Source: Burkholderia sp. 9120
Lineage (GTDB): Bacteria > Pseudomonadota > Gammaproteobacteria > Burkholderiales > Burkholderiaceae
NCBI RefSeq assembly: GCF_000745015.1
Contig: NZ_JQNA01000002.1
Location: forward strand, 62,001-126,000
Direction of reading: 5' to 3'
DNA length: 64,000 nt
Positions 27,202 through 35,914 of the stretch are shown piece by piece. The notes under the pieces were generated by a model, which did no database searches, had not been told where the DNA came from, and saw only the letters and a program-made list of their open reading frames with translations. The translations under genes were made by a program, and so were the position numbers. Position 1 is the stretch's first letter. Each line of letters opens with the position of its first letter.

Positions 27202-27843
27202 ATGTTATTGGCCTGTGCATCTTCTTCCCGTAATGAAATGTCGGCGGCATGGCGGAAAACTTTAGAAGATTTTTTTCATGAAAGACTGGAGATCAGTCGC
27301 AGCCTTGCAAGGTCAAGGCTTCGATGCTATTTGCATGAAGTGAAAATCGGTCAACAAGAGACGGTCGATGCGATCACCCAAATCGTCGACAATGAAACCC
27401 GGGTAACTCACGATGAAATGCAACGCGAACGGATGCGCATGAACAGACGAAAACGATTGACCTTTTGGGGCGCGGACGAAGACGATGACAGTTTGCCGCG
27501 TGCGGTCATGGATGGTCGAAAAACTGTCACTGCCGATACGGTCGCAGAGTATTACAAACAGTCCGGCGAATATGGCGACGGCAGTTATGCACCGGGCGAT
27601 ATCATCGAGGTCTACGATTTAAAGCAGAGGCTTCGCTGCATCATCAAAGCCACGAAGGTAGACACGATCAAGTTTGGGAACATCCCGGACGAGGTCTGGC
27701 GTGGTGAAACATTCTCCAGCGCTGAGGAGTTCCGGGAGGTTCATATTCGATGCATGCCACACGAGGACCTGCATGACCGTTTCGAACTGGTAACGCTGCA
27801 TTTTGAATTGGTCGAGATCATCGCGCGCGACGTCATCTGCTGA
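27202..27843 (+). CDS. ASCH-domain-like hypothetical protein
   Basis: Protein of 213 residues. The C-terminal half (YAPGDIIEVYDLKQRLRCII ... WRGETFSSAEEFREVH) looks like an ASCH/PUA-like fold, a family thought to bind RNA or modified nucleotides. The N-terminal half is charged and helical and not recognised. ATG at 27202 has GGAAGG upstream; ATG at 27238 is an alternative. It diverges from the lipoprotein gene. The family call is tentative. Confidence 0.6.
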   Translation: MLLACASSSRNEMSAAWRKTLEDFFHERLEISRSLARSRLRCYLHEVKIGQQETVDAITQIVDNETRVTHDEMQRERMRMNRRKRLTFWGADEDDDSLPRAVMDGRKTVTADTVAEYYKQSGEYGDGSYAPGDIIEVYDLKQRLRCIIKATKVDTIKFGNIPDEVWRGETFSSAEEFREVHIRCMPHEDLHDRFELVTLHFELVEIIARDVIC

Positions 27844-27987
27844 CGCGACGGTTCGCACAACCGAGAGGCCTTAGTGGGGCGACGGCGGTCGGTCGCGACA
27901 AGCGGCGTTCAACCGTAGGCCAGTGGCATGGACGCTAGCCCTAGGAAACCAATGGCGTGCACTAGAACTGGAGATTTGTAGATCGCG

Positions 27988-28120
27988 TTAGCCAGGCGGC
28001 TTAACTTGAAGGGAATGGCGTTCAAGCAGCCATTCGGTGAAGGAATTGAGTGCTGCCGAGAATTTAGCTGCCGCTGAGGTTGGATTTTTTGCGTGCTTTA
28101 AAAAAATGCTCGATGTTAGC
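27988..28120 (-). pseudogene. Possible LysR C-terminal remnant
   Basis: A reverse-strand reading from 28120 to a stop at 27988 gives about 43 codons with the stretch NPTSAAAKFSAALNSFTEWL. This follows the pattern of LysR C-termini (S-A-K-x-x-A-x-x-x-F-x-x-W-L). No start, helix-turn-helix or upstream domain is left. It sits in the 284-bp gap 27844-28127, where nothing else was seen. Weak evidence. Confidence 0.25.
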
Positions 28121-28127
28121 TCATGAC

Positions 28128-28682
28128 TTAGGCTCGCCACGGTGGAAGAGCCCCTTCGAAAAGTGAAAAAGCTCGATGTAGGAAGCTGTTGAAGCGAGCG
28201 GCATCACGCCGCAGCCCTGCCTGTTGACCACCAATCAGGCACAGATGGGCCACCTAACCAATCACTTCAGCTTCGCCTGGCATAGGGACCAAGCGGCGGC
28301 ACGTCCGTATCGCGAAGTCCAGTCGTTTTGTGTCAACGCGCTGCTGAAACTCGCCTACTAACGGATCGTGCAGCGACCAGGCTCGGATGGAAACTTCTCG
28401 CCCTGGTTGTTTCTCAGCGGCAATACTCAAATAGCGTTTCAAGGTTTCGCCCGCGCTGTGACCCTGCGCCGCATAAGCGAGCATGCGCTCCGTGTAGTCT
28501 TCTTCCCAGGCGGCCAGCAAGGTGCGGACAAAGTCTTCGCGACTGCGGAAATGGTGATAGAACGATCCGCGGGTCACATTCAATCGGCGCGATAGACTCT
28601 CGGCCGAAACGCCAATATGCCCTATTTGGTCGAGGGCTTCAAAACCAGCCGCGATCCAATGGTCACGAGTTAGTTTTCTCAC
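28128..28682 (-). pseudogene. TetR-family regulator interrupted by an in-frame amber stop
   Basis: The N-terminal TetR helix-turn-helix is intact (VSAESLSRRLNVTRGSFYHH, about residues 24-43). Translation stops at TAG 28254-28256 after 142 codons. The same frame continues with VAHLCLIGGQQAGLRRDA and FNSFLHRAFSLFEGALPPW to TAA at 28128, giving the normal TetR length of about 184. The stop is therefore a point nonsense change, not the natural end. It diverges from a DJ-1/PfpI gene that it may once have repressed. A truncated protein could still bind DNA. Confidence 0.8.
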
Positions 28683-28796
28683 CAGTTATTTCACTCCATA
28701 TTTAGCGCCATACAGACTGTGTATGGTGCGCAACCGATTGATACGCTGCGAACACCAGCAAAGATGGCCATTGCGTTTTGCACGCCAGCACTTTTC

Positions 28797-29429
28797 ATGG
28801 AGCTCGCCTTGAAGAAAATCGTTCTGGTTGCTTTCGACCAATTCACTGATATCGACCTGTTCCTGATGTGGGACATTTTAGGCCGCAATACTGAGGACTG
28901 GCACGTCCGAATAGTGGGTTCCAGCTCTATCGTGCGATCGGCACACGGCCTACCTGTTTCGGTGCACGGTCCGCTTTCCGAGGCCAATAGTGCCGACGCG
29001 GTATTGTTCGTCAGCGGCAAGGAAGGGATACCCGCTGCACTTGCCGCCCCAGATTTCCTGCCGTCGTTTGAACTCGACCCCAGACGCCAGCGAATCGGCT
29101 CCATATGCGCCGGCGCGTTCATTCTCGCACGGCTTGGGCTGCTCAGCGGCCAGGCAACGACACATCCGGACGCACGGTCGAGCTTGCAAGCTCTGGGACT
29201 TGAGCCCGTGGACCAGCCTCTTGTATGGCAAGGGAACGTTGCAACCGCTGGCGGATGCCTTTCGGCGCTTTATCTGGTGGGATGGTTGGTTGAATCCTGG
29301 TTCGATGTCGACAAGCGCCGTGCGACGTTGCTCCCTGTTCTGCCAGCTGGGCAGCAAGAACTCTATGATGCCTTGATCGGGCTCAGTATCCGGCAAGGCG
29401 AAGTCGGCCCCTCAGCAACATCAAGTTAA
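28797..29429 (+). CDS. DJ-1/PfpI family protein (isocyanide hydratase-like)
   Basis: Protein of 210 residues with the DJ-1/PfpI fold. The nucleophile is Cys104 in GSICAGAFILA, and the N-terminus KKIVLVAFDQFTDIDLF matches the isocyanide-hydratase-like subgroup. Start choice is uncertain: ATG 28797 has no clear ribosome site, whereas TTG at 28809 has GGAG six bases before it. The partner is the divergent TetR gene with its amber stop. Substrate unknown. Confidence 0.83.
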   Translation: MELALKKIVLVAFDQFTDIDLFLMWDILGRNTEDWHVRIVGSSSIVRSAHGLPVSVHGPLSEANSADAVLFVSGKEGIPAALAAPDFLPSFELDPRRQRIGSICAGAFILARLGLLSGQATTHPDARSSLQALGLEPVDQPLVWQGNVATAGGCLSALYLVGWLVESWFDVDKRRATLLPVLPAGQQELYDALIGLSIRQGEVGPSATSS

Positions 29430-29607
29430 TCCATGCTCGCTCAGCGAGGCTCTGGATATCATCAAGGCGTGGACATTGGTTATCCGGACGGCATCGCCAC
29501 GACCCACCTCGTGTGTACGCTGCTTTGAACCTCGCCCAACAACGTGACAGTAACGGCGGCGTCCCAGGGAATTCGCGCCAACGACCGCCGCTATGTCAAA
29601 GTCGGAT

Positions 29608-30453
29608 TTACTTGCCGGCCGCGGCAATAGCCTGCTCGACCACCTCGGCCACCACGAAGGGCTGGGCCGCCGGAACATCATGACCCGACTTCGTTCTGAC
29701 AATCTTGGCGCCGGCCCGGTTTGCCATGAATTCCTGCACCTGAGTAGGAATTGCATGGTCCTGAGTCGCGACGATTTCCCATTTGGGAACAGACGCAGGC
29801 GCCGCTAGCGTGGCCGCTTCCGCGAAGGCCGCCGCGGCAAGTGGGCGTTCGCCAGCCGCAGCGACGCTTATCTCGGGCTGGCTGAGTCCACCGGCATAGA
29901 CGGTGCCGTATTTGTCCTGGTTGATGTACACGTCGGTCTGCCCGCCAGCGGCAGCGACGGAATGCAGGTTCGCGGAGACAAGTTCGGATCCCGGAAACTT
30001 CGTGACCAGGTCATTAGTGCTCTCGCCCACCACGGGGATCAGCGCGGCAACGTATACGATCGCTTTCACCGACGGCTCCAGGGCGGCGACCTGGCTGACC
30101 ACCATGCCCGCGTAGGAGTGACCCACCAGCACCACGGGGCCGTCGACGGACTTGACCAGCGCGTCCAGGCCAGCGGCGTCATTGGTAATGCCGCGGAGTG
30201 GATTCGCATAGGCAATGACGCGATACCCGGCACTGCGTAGCACACTGATCTCCACGTTCCAACTGGATGAGTCGGCGAAAGCCCCATGGACAAAGATCAC
30301 CGTGGGATTGGTATTGTCAGGGTGATGACGGAAACCATCCGCCGCAGTCGAGGCAGGTGCCATAGCGGTGTCTGCGGAAATAGGCGCGGCGGATGCGTTG
30401 AAGCTGACGCTGGCGGCGAGAAGTGCGGCGATGAGGCTGCTTATCTTGTTCAC
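29608..30453 (-). CDS. Secreted alpha/beta hydrolase
   Basis: Exported alpha/beta-hydrolase of 281 residues starting with GTG (30451-30453), supported by GAAGGGG upstream. The signal peptide is VNKISSLIAALLAASVSFNA with ASA cleavage near residue 22. The oxyanion region HGAFADSS is at residues 56-63, the nucleophile is Ser113 in GHSYAGM, and the catalytic histidine is probably in SGHDVP near the end. It probably acts in the periplasm. It resembles salicylate-esterase/EstC-like hydrolases; substrate unknown. Confidence 0.87.
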   Translation of the reverse strand: MNKISSLIAALLAASVSFNASAAPISADTAMAPASTAADGFRHHPDNTNPTVIFVHGAFADSSSWNVEISVLRSAGYRVIAYANPLRGITNDAAGLDALVKSVDGPVVLVGHSYAGMVVSQVAALEPSVKAIVYVAALIPVVGESTNDLVTKFPGSELVSANLHSVAAAGGQTDVYINQDKYGTVYAGGLSQPEISVAAAGERPLAAAAFAEAATLAAPASVPKWEIVATQDHAIPTQVQEFMANRAGAKIVRTKSGHDVPAAQPFVVAEVVEQAIAAAGK

Positions 30454-30648
30454 GGGAATACCCCTTCTCAGTAGTTTTGAACGGTGTTTGCACATCGCGC
30501 GGTCGTGCGATATCTGACGTCACGGCTATCCATTGCGTGGGGCTCTTGCCTGAGTCCCATGACGGTCGATGACTGGTCGTATGCTGCCTACTGAAAAGGA
30601 CGTCGTCTTGAAGGTCCTTGCTGGCCATGGAACCCTGTTGCGCACGCG

Positions 30649-30858
30649 ATGATGCTGAAGACGTTCCAGATTTATTTGGGCATCGGGTGCGTTGCGATTG
30701 CAGCAACGTTTTATTTTTTAACGAAATCAGACCGTCAAAGGCAAGACTTCGCAAACAGAACGGTTGCCGCTACGGCATCGTCAAATATCGGGCAGGAAGG
30801 GACGTTCGACACCCCGGGGCGATCGTCCACAATCTCGCGTGACACGGCTAAAATGTGA
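30649..30858 (+). CDS. Small membrane protein (doubtful)
   Basis: A 69-codon frame beginning MMLKTFQIYLGIGCVAIAAT has one clear hydrophobic segment (about residues 6-25) followed by a polar tail. It lies 28 bp upstream of the lspA-like gene on the same strand. No good ribosome site is seen. It could be a real small inner-membrane protein or chance. The rest of the gap 30454-30886 shows nothing else. Confidence 0.35.
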   Translation: MMLKTFQIYLGIGCVAIAATFYFLTKSDRQRQDFANRTVAATASSNIGQEGTFDTPGRSSTISRDTAKM

Positions 30859-30886
30859 TCCTGGCCGTCTACAGACCATTTCTCAG

Positions 30887-31396
30887 ATGACAACGAAAAA
30901 GAGACTTGCCACTGCGCTGCTTGGCGCGGTTGTCTGGATAATCATCGACCAGCTGACAAAGGCATTATTCAAGCATCTATTGACGCCTGGCGAGGTCGTA
31001 TCGCTTTTGGCCGGAAGCCTTCTGGTTCTTCCCACCTATAACCACGGCGCGTTCCTCGGCTTTGGGGCTGACATGTCTGACGCGACTCGCAATATCGTTT
31101 TCATATACGGCGTTCTTGTGCTTCTTGTTAGCTTGCTCGCATGGCTGGTGCGGTCGCCAAAGCTCGGTGGTGTCGAAGTCGCTGCGATAGCTTGCATTCT
31201 GGGCGGCGGAATTAGCAATCTGCTCGATCGCTGTGTCTATGATGGCCGGGTTTTCGATTTCCTGAACATGGGCATCGGGCACTTGCGAACGGGTGTGTTC
31301 AACGTTGCAGATGTTGGAATTACGCTTGGCGTGGCGCTACTTCTCCTCAACGGTGTGAAACGTAGGCCCACTTTGCCAGGGTCTGCGACGGCCTGA
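30887..31396 (+). CDS. lspA: Signal peptidase II (additional, divergent copy)
   Basis: Lipoprotein signal peptidase of 169 residues with four membrane segments. Conserved features: WIIIDQLTKALFK in the first helix, YNHGAFLGFG, and the catalytic aspartates in NLLDR and FNVAD. It cleaves prolipoprotein signal peptides in the inner membrane. The housekeeping lspA normally sits beside ileS, which is absent here, so this is probably a second copy in an accessory region. ATG at 30887 gives the family-like N-terminus. Confidence 0.88.
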   Translation: MTTKKRLATALLGAVVWIIIDQLTKALFKHLLTPGEVVSLLAGSLLVLPTYNHGAFLGFGADMSDATRNIVFIYGVLVLLVSLLAWLVRSPKLGGVEVAAIACILGGGISNLLDRCVYDGRVFDFLNMGIGHLRTGVFNVADVGITLGVALLLLNGVKRRPTLPGSATA

Positions 31397-31567
31397 CGAT
31401 TTGAGTTTTGCATCGTGTGCGGATGGCTGCTTTCGGTTGCCTCGATAGTCCGCAACGGGTCGAGCTTAGCCAAAACGCATGAGGCGGCAGTTCTGCCAGG
31501 AACGGCCGGTGGACTTAACCTGCCAGATTGGTGACAATTGGGGCCTTTCTCCGTTCTGTTCACCTAG

Positions 31568-32098
31568 ATGCACGAGAACCGCATATTTCAAACATTTGTT
31601 TTCCTTAGCTCCGTACTGTTTATCGCTTTGGGTACTACGCGCCCTGCTGAGGCATCGGGTGCGTTCGACGGAAACTGGATATTCAAGTACTCGTGTAATG
31701 GGACGACAGGTGTGTTTGCCGACCGGTGCCGCCGTGGAGAGGGAGACTCGTTCACGCTGATCAATCTGACCGAAAGCGGGAATCGTGTTTGCGGATATCA
31801 CGTCGCCACAGGTTATGTACAGAACAAGGTAGACGAAGGAGACCTGGACGGTGGCGGTCCTTCAATATATGGCGCTGTCTCAGGCGATACTGCGACCGTG
31901 CGGTTCCGCAGCGCGTGGAACGGCGCTGTTGGCATCGCAACGATGACCCGTCGCAAGGGCTCGATTGTCTGGCATGTCGTAAAGCCCCTGACCGAGCAAA
32001 GCGTGTTCCCGGACGATGCCGTATTGAGCAAGTACATTTCGCGACTTCCTTACCGACCGACTCCCTGCGATGCCGCTCTGAACAAGACCGTAGAGTGA
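31568..32098 (+). CDS. Secreted hypothetical protein
   Basis: Protein of 176 residues with a signal peptide (FVFLSSVLFIALGTTRPAEA) and cleavage near residue 29. The mature part has four or five cysteines (CNG, RCRR, CGYH, TPCD) and beta-rich repeats such as GNWIFKYS and GIATMTRRKGSIVWH. It resembles small exported proteins of unknown function that measure as one beta-barrel-like domain. No family is recognised. Confidence 0.65.
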   Translation: MHENRIFQTFVFLSSVLFIALGTTRPAEASGAFDGNWIFKYSCNGTTGVFADRCRRGEGDSFTLINLTESGNRVCGYHVATGYVQNKVDEGDLDGGGPSIYGAVSGDTATVRFRSAWNGAVGIATMTRRKGSIVWHVVKPLTEQSVFPDDAVLSKYISRLPYRPTPCDAALNKTVE

Positions 32099-32163
32099 CG
32101 GCTTTGGCCCAATTTTGCTCGAATCTGAGGAAGCTTCCCTGCGTCATGTACTTCCCTAGTCGG

Positions 32164-32307
32164 CCGAGGCTGTGTGAAAACGCGTGTTGGAAAGGGCCTT
32201 CTAAAAAATCGACTCTTTAGATGGCGCTGTATTGGCTTGGTAGCAACTCGGGAAGGGTAACGCGACACCCGAAAACCGAGTACTTTTGCGTTTTCACACA
32301 GCCTCGG
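32164..32307. mobile_element. MITE-like element with 20-bp terminal inverted repeats
   Basis: CCGAGGCTGTGTGAAAACGC at 32164-32183 is exactly reverse-complementary to 32288-32307. The 144-bp unit has no coding capacity. A TCG triplet flanks both sides (32160-32162 and 32308-32310) and may be a short target duplication. Terminal sequence GGCTGTGTGAAAACG is of the kind seen at ends of DDE transposons, so it is probably a non-autonomous derivative. Confidence 0.7.
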
Positions 32308-32416
32308 TCGAACTGAATCGCTCATCAACTCTGAGCCCGGTCAACTCCGGCCACTGGAGTTCACGGCAGAAATCCGCGACAATCGGACCAAATTCGATAA
32401 GCAGGGAGCGTCGAAA

Positions 32417-32941
32417 ATGTTGATTGCCTTAGCCGGACTGCCGGGCACCGGGAAAACAACGATAGCGCAAACACTGGCTCGCAAGCTCGCCGCAGTTTAT
32501 CTGCGTATCGATACATTGGAACAGGCATTTATCGCGTCCGGGAGCAGCGCGACCCAAATTGGACCTGCCGGATATCTGGCAGGCTACGGCGTTGCGAAGG
32601 ATAATTTGCGCCTTGGGTTGACCGTCATTGCGGACTCCGTCAATTCGTTGCACGTGACGCGTAGCGCCTGGAGAAATGTGGCACTTGAAGCCGCCGTGGG
32701 CTTCTTCGAAATTGAGTTGATTTGTTCCGATACGACGGCACACCGTCTTAGAGTCGAGGGACGAAGGGCCGATATCACCGGCCATGAACTGCCGACATGG
32801 CAGAGCGTGCTTGAACGTCAATATGATGCATGGGAATCAGAGCATCTTGTGGTCGACACCGCTAGCGTTTCGGCTGAACAGGCCGTCGAAACTATCATTC
32901 ATCGCCTGTCGCAGGCATCTCTAGAAAATCGAATGGCTTAG
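32417..32941 (+). CDS. AAA_33-type P-loop kinase-like protein
   Basis: Small P-loop protein of 174 residues. Walker A is GLPGTGKTT at residues 7-15. A DTLEQA segment and a lid-like RRADITGHELP follow. The architecture matches small-molecule kinases of the AAA_33/zeta-toxin-like or chloramphenicol phosphotransferase-like type. No antitoxin gene is evident nearby. Substrate unknown. Confidence 0.8.
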   Translation: MLIALAGLPGTGKTTIAQTLARKLAAVYLRIDTLEQAFIASGSSATQIGPAGYLAGYGVAKDNLRLGLTVIADSVNSLHVTRSAWRNVALEAAVGFFEIELICSDTTAHRLRVEGRRADITGHELPTWQSVLERQYDAWESEHLVVDTASVSAEQAVETIIHRLSQASLENRMA

Positions 32942-33126
32942 CGTATCACGCATCAGATATGCTGATTGTCTTGAGCGGCGCTCTGCCACAAGCTTGACTT
33001 TCAACCGCGTATCCGCGATCTCTGACAGCCTGAAAACTGGCTGTATCAACGCAACGGCACGTTGCTAACATTCGCTCTCACGTAGCGATCAAAAGGAATG
33101 ATCGATGGCAGACATATTCATCCGCG

Positions 33127-33318
33127 TGGCAGGCGGCTCAGACAGAAGTGTACGTCGTTGAACGGGATGGCGCGTCGGTCGGAACGTTGTCGCTCGATCT
33201 GGACGGCGAAAGGCACTGGGGACCTCAAGAACCGATCGCCGGTTATGTGCCTTGACTGTGTGTGCGGAATGGTTTTAACGGACGTGGACTCGGCAGCTCC
33301 ATGCATGACGAGGCGTTC
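33127..33318 (+). pseudogene. GNAT acetyltransferase remnant
   Basis: In one frame the sequence reads WQAAQTEVYVVERDGASVG, DLDGERHWGPQEPIAGYV, a TGA at 33253-33255, then LCVRNGFNGRGLGSSM. The last part is the GNAT acetyl-CoA motif (R/Q-x-x-G-x-G/A). The N-terminal region lacks a start, and the 3' half is missing, ending close to the convergent gene at 33328. It is a dead fragment filling the gap 32942-33327. Confidence 0.7.
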
Positions 33319-33327
33319 GAACGTCGC

Positions 33328-34422
33328 TTAAACCCACGCAGCAGACCGTCCCGACCGATCTATCTGAGCGTTGGCTGCCGATATGGCGGCTTGCTCCATG
33401 GCGGATGCTCCCGGCGGTGCCTTGAGGCGTCCCGTCGTCGTATCCACCGCCGAGTCATGGTAGTGAAGCAGCGCGATACCGGTGCGTTCATCGAACCACC
33501 TGTGCCGTCCTGCAAAATGCAAGTAGTAGTTGGCGTTCGAAGGTGCGTGTCGGAACGGAATCTGCCCGACGTGAATAGCCAGCCACATCGCCACCTGGTC
33601 GACGTGCGTTTGCTTGCGGGCTCTTTTTAGCGGTTCGATGTTCTGCAACAGCCAGAGCGCCCAATATCGCCAAGCCGTGTCCACTTGCTCGACCAGATGT
33701 TTGGGGATGCCGTACATACCACCGTTGCAATTCCCCACGAACGTCAGATCCTGCTCGGCATGCTTCCTGGTGGACCCCACCAGTTCTCGCAGCGCTATTA
33801 GCGGCTTTCGCAACAGATGAATCATCGCCGGCCTGGACGCGTGGCCAGCCTGTTTGTCCGAAGACTCGTGAGCGGCGCGCTTGCCTCCATCGCTACTCGC
33901 CACGAGCCCCAATCCGCTCGAAGCATCGACTTCAATCAGCTGCGGTTCCTCGCGCATTCCAGCAAGGCGGGCGACCTGTCGCAATACGGACAGCGGCGGG
34001 TTCGGACCGTCGACGACCTTGGCCGTCAGCTCCGCGTTGCTGAGATGAGGGCGTAGATCATCAAGAGCGATCATGTCGGTATCGAGCAGGACAACAATCG
34101 AAAAGTCGAGGTCTTTCAGATTGCCCAGCTGCGCCAGCTTATTGCAGTAACGACCGTCGCCGAACGGCTTGATCTGGTGCGTCGTGCAGCCCAGCTCTTC
34201 GAAGATACGCCTGGCTTCATCCGGCACGCTCTCCGTAAACTGGACGTGAATATCGGCCGGGTCGTCGCAGCTATGCCGACGCAGAGACAGCGCCAACTGA
34301 TACCCCATGGAGGCGAACTTGGGGTGCCGGTCGACAACGAATGAAAACAACGTTTTCCGGACGTTGATGGGGCCGCGAGAATCGTGCGCTAAAGAGGGCA
34401 TGGCGAATGCGTGACTCGTCAA
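33328..34422 (-). CDS. Putative glycosyltransferase
   Basis: Protein of 364 residues. A nucleotide-sugar transferase style fold is suggested by VRKTLFSFVVDRHPKFASMG at the start and a DxD motif at residues 114-116 (VLLDTDMIAL). The later GNCNGGMYGIPKHLVEQ and HVDQVAMWLAIH resemble the active-site regions of GT families. It sits 7 bp downstream of a sulfotransferase-like gene on the same strand, so the two form an operon. Product may be a sulfated glycan, but this is inference. Confidence 0.65.
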   Translation of the reverse strand: MTSHAFAMPSLAHDSRGPINVRKTLFSFVVDRHPKFASMGYQLALSLRRHSCDDPADIHVQFTESVPDEARRIFEELGCTTHQIKPFGDGRYCNKLAQLGNLKDLDFSIVVLLDTDMIALDDLRPHLSNAELTAKVVDGPNPPLSVLRQVARLAGMREEPQLIEVDASSGLGLVASSDGGKRAAHESSDKQAGHASRPAMIHLLRKPLIALRELVGSTRKHAEQDLTFVGNCNGGMYGIPKHLVEQVDTAWRYWALWLLQNIEPLKRARKQTHVDQVAMWLAIHVGQIPFRHAPSNANYYLHFAGRHRWFDERTGIALLHYHDSAVDTTTGRLKAPPGASAMEQAAISAANAQIDRSGRSAAWV

Positions 34423-34429
34423 ATTTCGG

Positions 34430-35449
34430 CTAGGACAAGCGAACCGCGCGCAGGGCTCGCACCGCAGCCGAGACCATTCTCGAGATCGACTGAACCGCCG
34501 CGGGCGTTCGCGTCGGTTCCTGTTGAGACAAGGCGTAATGCTCGGCGTCTCTGAGCGCCAGGACGAGCGCGGATCTGGACTCTTCTTCCTTGTGTGAAAG
34601 CATGGCGCGCAGTGCCTGGAACAGGCGCTGTGCCAGTTGCGGCGCGGCGTGCGCGGCGTCGAACTCCTCAGGGGTAAATTGCCAATGCCGAAGGCGATTA
34701 TCGAGGAACTCTTGCGCGTAGACGGCGACTCGCTGAGCGTTCAACGCAAGTCCCAGGCACGTCGAGACACGCGTGAGCTCCGCGATCGGCGCATCGATAA
34801 GCGTATCGTAGTCGACGAGTACCCGCCGTTGCCCGTCTGTTGCGCGAATCGCGGGCACCATGTGAGCGAGCCACAAGCGGCACGATTTCTCAATGCTGAA
34901 GCGGTCCCGACGTTTCAGCGAACGGGCCACGCTGAGCGGATTTCTGATTGCAATGACGTAGGCAATGCGTATCCCGGTGCGCTCGAACACCGGCATCCAG
35001 AACGGCAGCAATCGCGACAGGCGAGGGTCCTTGAGCGCGAAGATTCCCGTTCGACACTTCTCGCGCAGCACCGAAGTCGCGCGCTCGCGAAAGACATCGA
35101 GCATTGCGGGTGCGATCCGATCGAGATCGATGGGGGCCAATGAGTCCCAACTCGCGCCGGCAGCGTGCAGCAGTTCGGCGTTGATGCGGTGAATATCGAG
35201 ATCTTCGAAAAAGCCCTTGTCGTTTTCTCCTGCGACAGGACTCCCAAGGTTGGTGCCGAAATCGGCGCCTATTGTCTCCATGGCCCGAGTAATGGCGCTA
35301 GTTCCGCCTCGGTGCATGCCTAAGACGACAATGAGCGTCGATTCAGTATGTGAACGATTGACAGCGGGGAGGTCATTTTCTAAAGAGGGATAGGAATGCG
35401 AATAGACTTCCGTCACGATATGCCCTAGTAGCGCATTAATGCGAGTCAT
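34430..35449 (-). CDS. Sulfotransferase family protein
   Basis: Protein of 339 residues. The PAPS 5'-phosphosulfate loop is GMHRGGTSA at residues 44-52, and the 3'-phosphate region is around AYVIAIRNPLSVARSLKRRD. Family members transfer sulfate from PAPS to glycans or small molecules. It is followed by a glycosyltransferase-like gene, which suggests sulfated polysaccharide decoration. No other polysaccharide genes are in the window. Start at 35449 is not strongly decided by a ribosome site. Confidence 0.8.
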   Translation of the reverse strand: MTRINALLGHIVTEVYSHSYPSLENDLPAVNRSHTESTLIVVLGMHRGGTSAITRAMETIGADFGTNLGSPVAGENDKGFFEDLDIHRINAELLHAAGASWDSLAPIDLDRIAPAMLDVFRERATSVLREKCRTGIFALKDPRLSRLLPFWMPVFERTGIRIAYVIAIRNPLSVARSLKRRDRFSIEKSCRLWLAHMVPAIRATDGQRRVLVDYDTLIDAPIAELTRVSTCLGLALNAQRVAVYAQEFLDNRLRHWQFTPEEFDAAHAAPQLAQRLFQALRAMLSHKEEESRSALVLALRDAEHYALSQQEPTRTPAAVQSISRMVSAAVRALRAVRLS

Positions 35450-35914
35450 CAGGCGGTTCGAGCCGCGAGACGCTTAACACAGTCATGCATAGGCCGAGGA
35501 CGACCCAACGCAGAAGCGAAAGAGGTGCGGAAACCGTGGTCAGGTTGATGGGCTGAATAGCTTGAACCATCATAGCAGCGGACCGGGCGCTGAGTCGGCG
35601 AAACAGGACGGAAAACGGCTCGCTGGCGGAGGGATTCGATTACCGAATATTCGGGTTGCTTGCGAAATTATCAGGTTACAGAATATTCCGTAAATTGCCG
35701 AAATAAATCGGGCGCTCTTGAAAGTCTCCATGCAGTGATGTTGGACTGCCCTCTGATGGAGAGGGGAGGCTGCCTCGTTGTCTGTTGTAGCCTTATGAGA
35801 GCGTGTCCAATACATCGCTTGAGCCTGAGATTCGCAAATTCTCTTATGTGTTCGACAAGGAAAGCCGAACCGCGTCATCCGCTCGATATTTTTCCGATCC
35901 CGTAGCAAAGACAA
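35450..35914. other. Intergenic segment
   Basis: This 465-bp gap is more AT-rich than the flanks. Open frames up to about 114 codons exist on both strands, but none has recognisable protein character. It must carry the promoter of the sulfotransferase operon. No repeat or RNA gene was recognised. Confidence 0.5.

Noticed and set aside
35570..35914. 114-codon frame with a string resembling a transposase (RDRKNIERM)
   Set aside because: The rest of the frame shows no DDE transposase features, so the similarity is probably chance.
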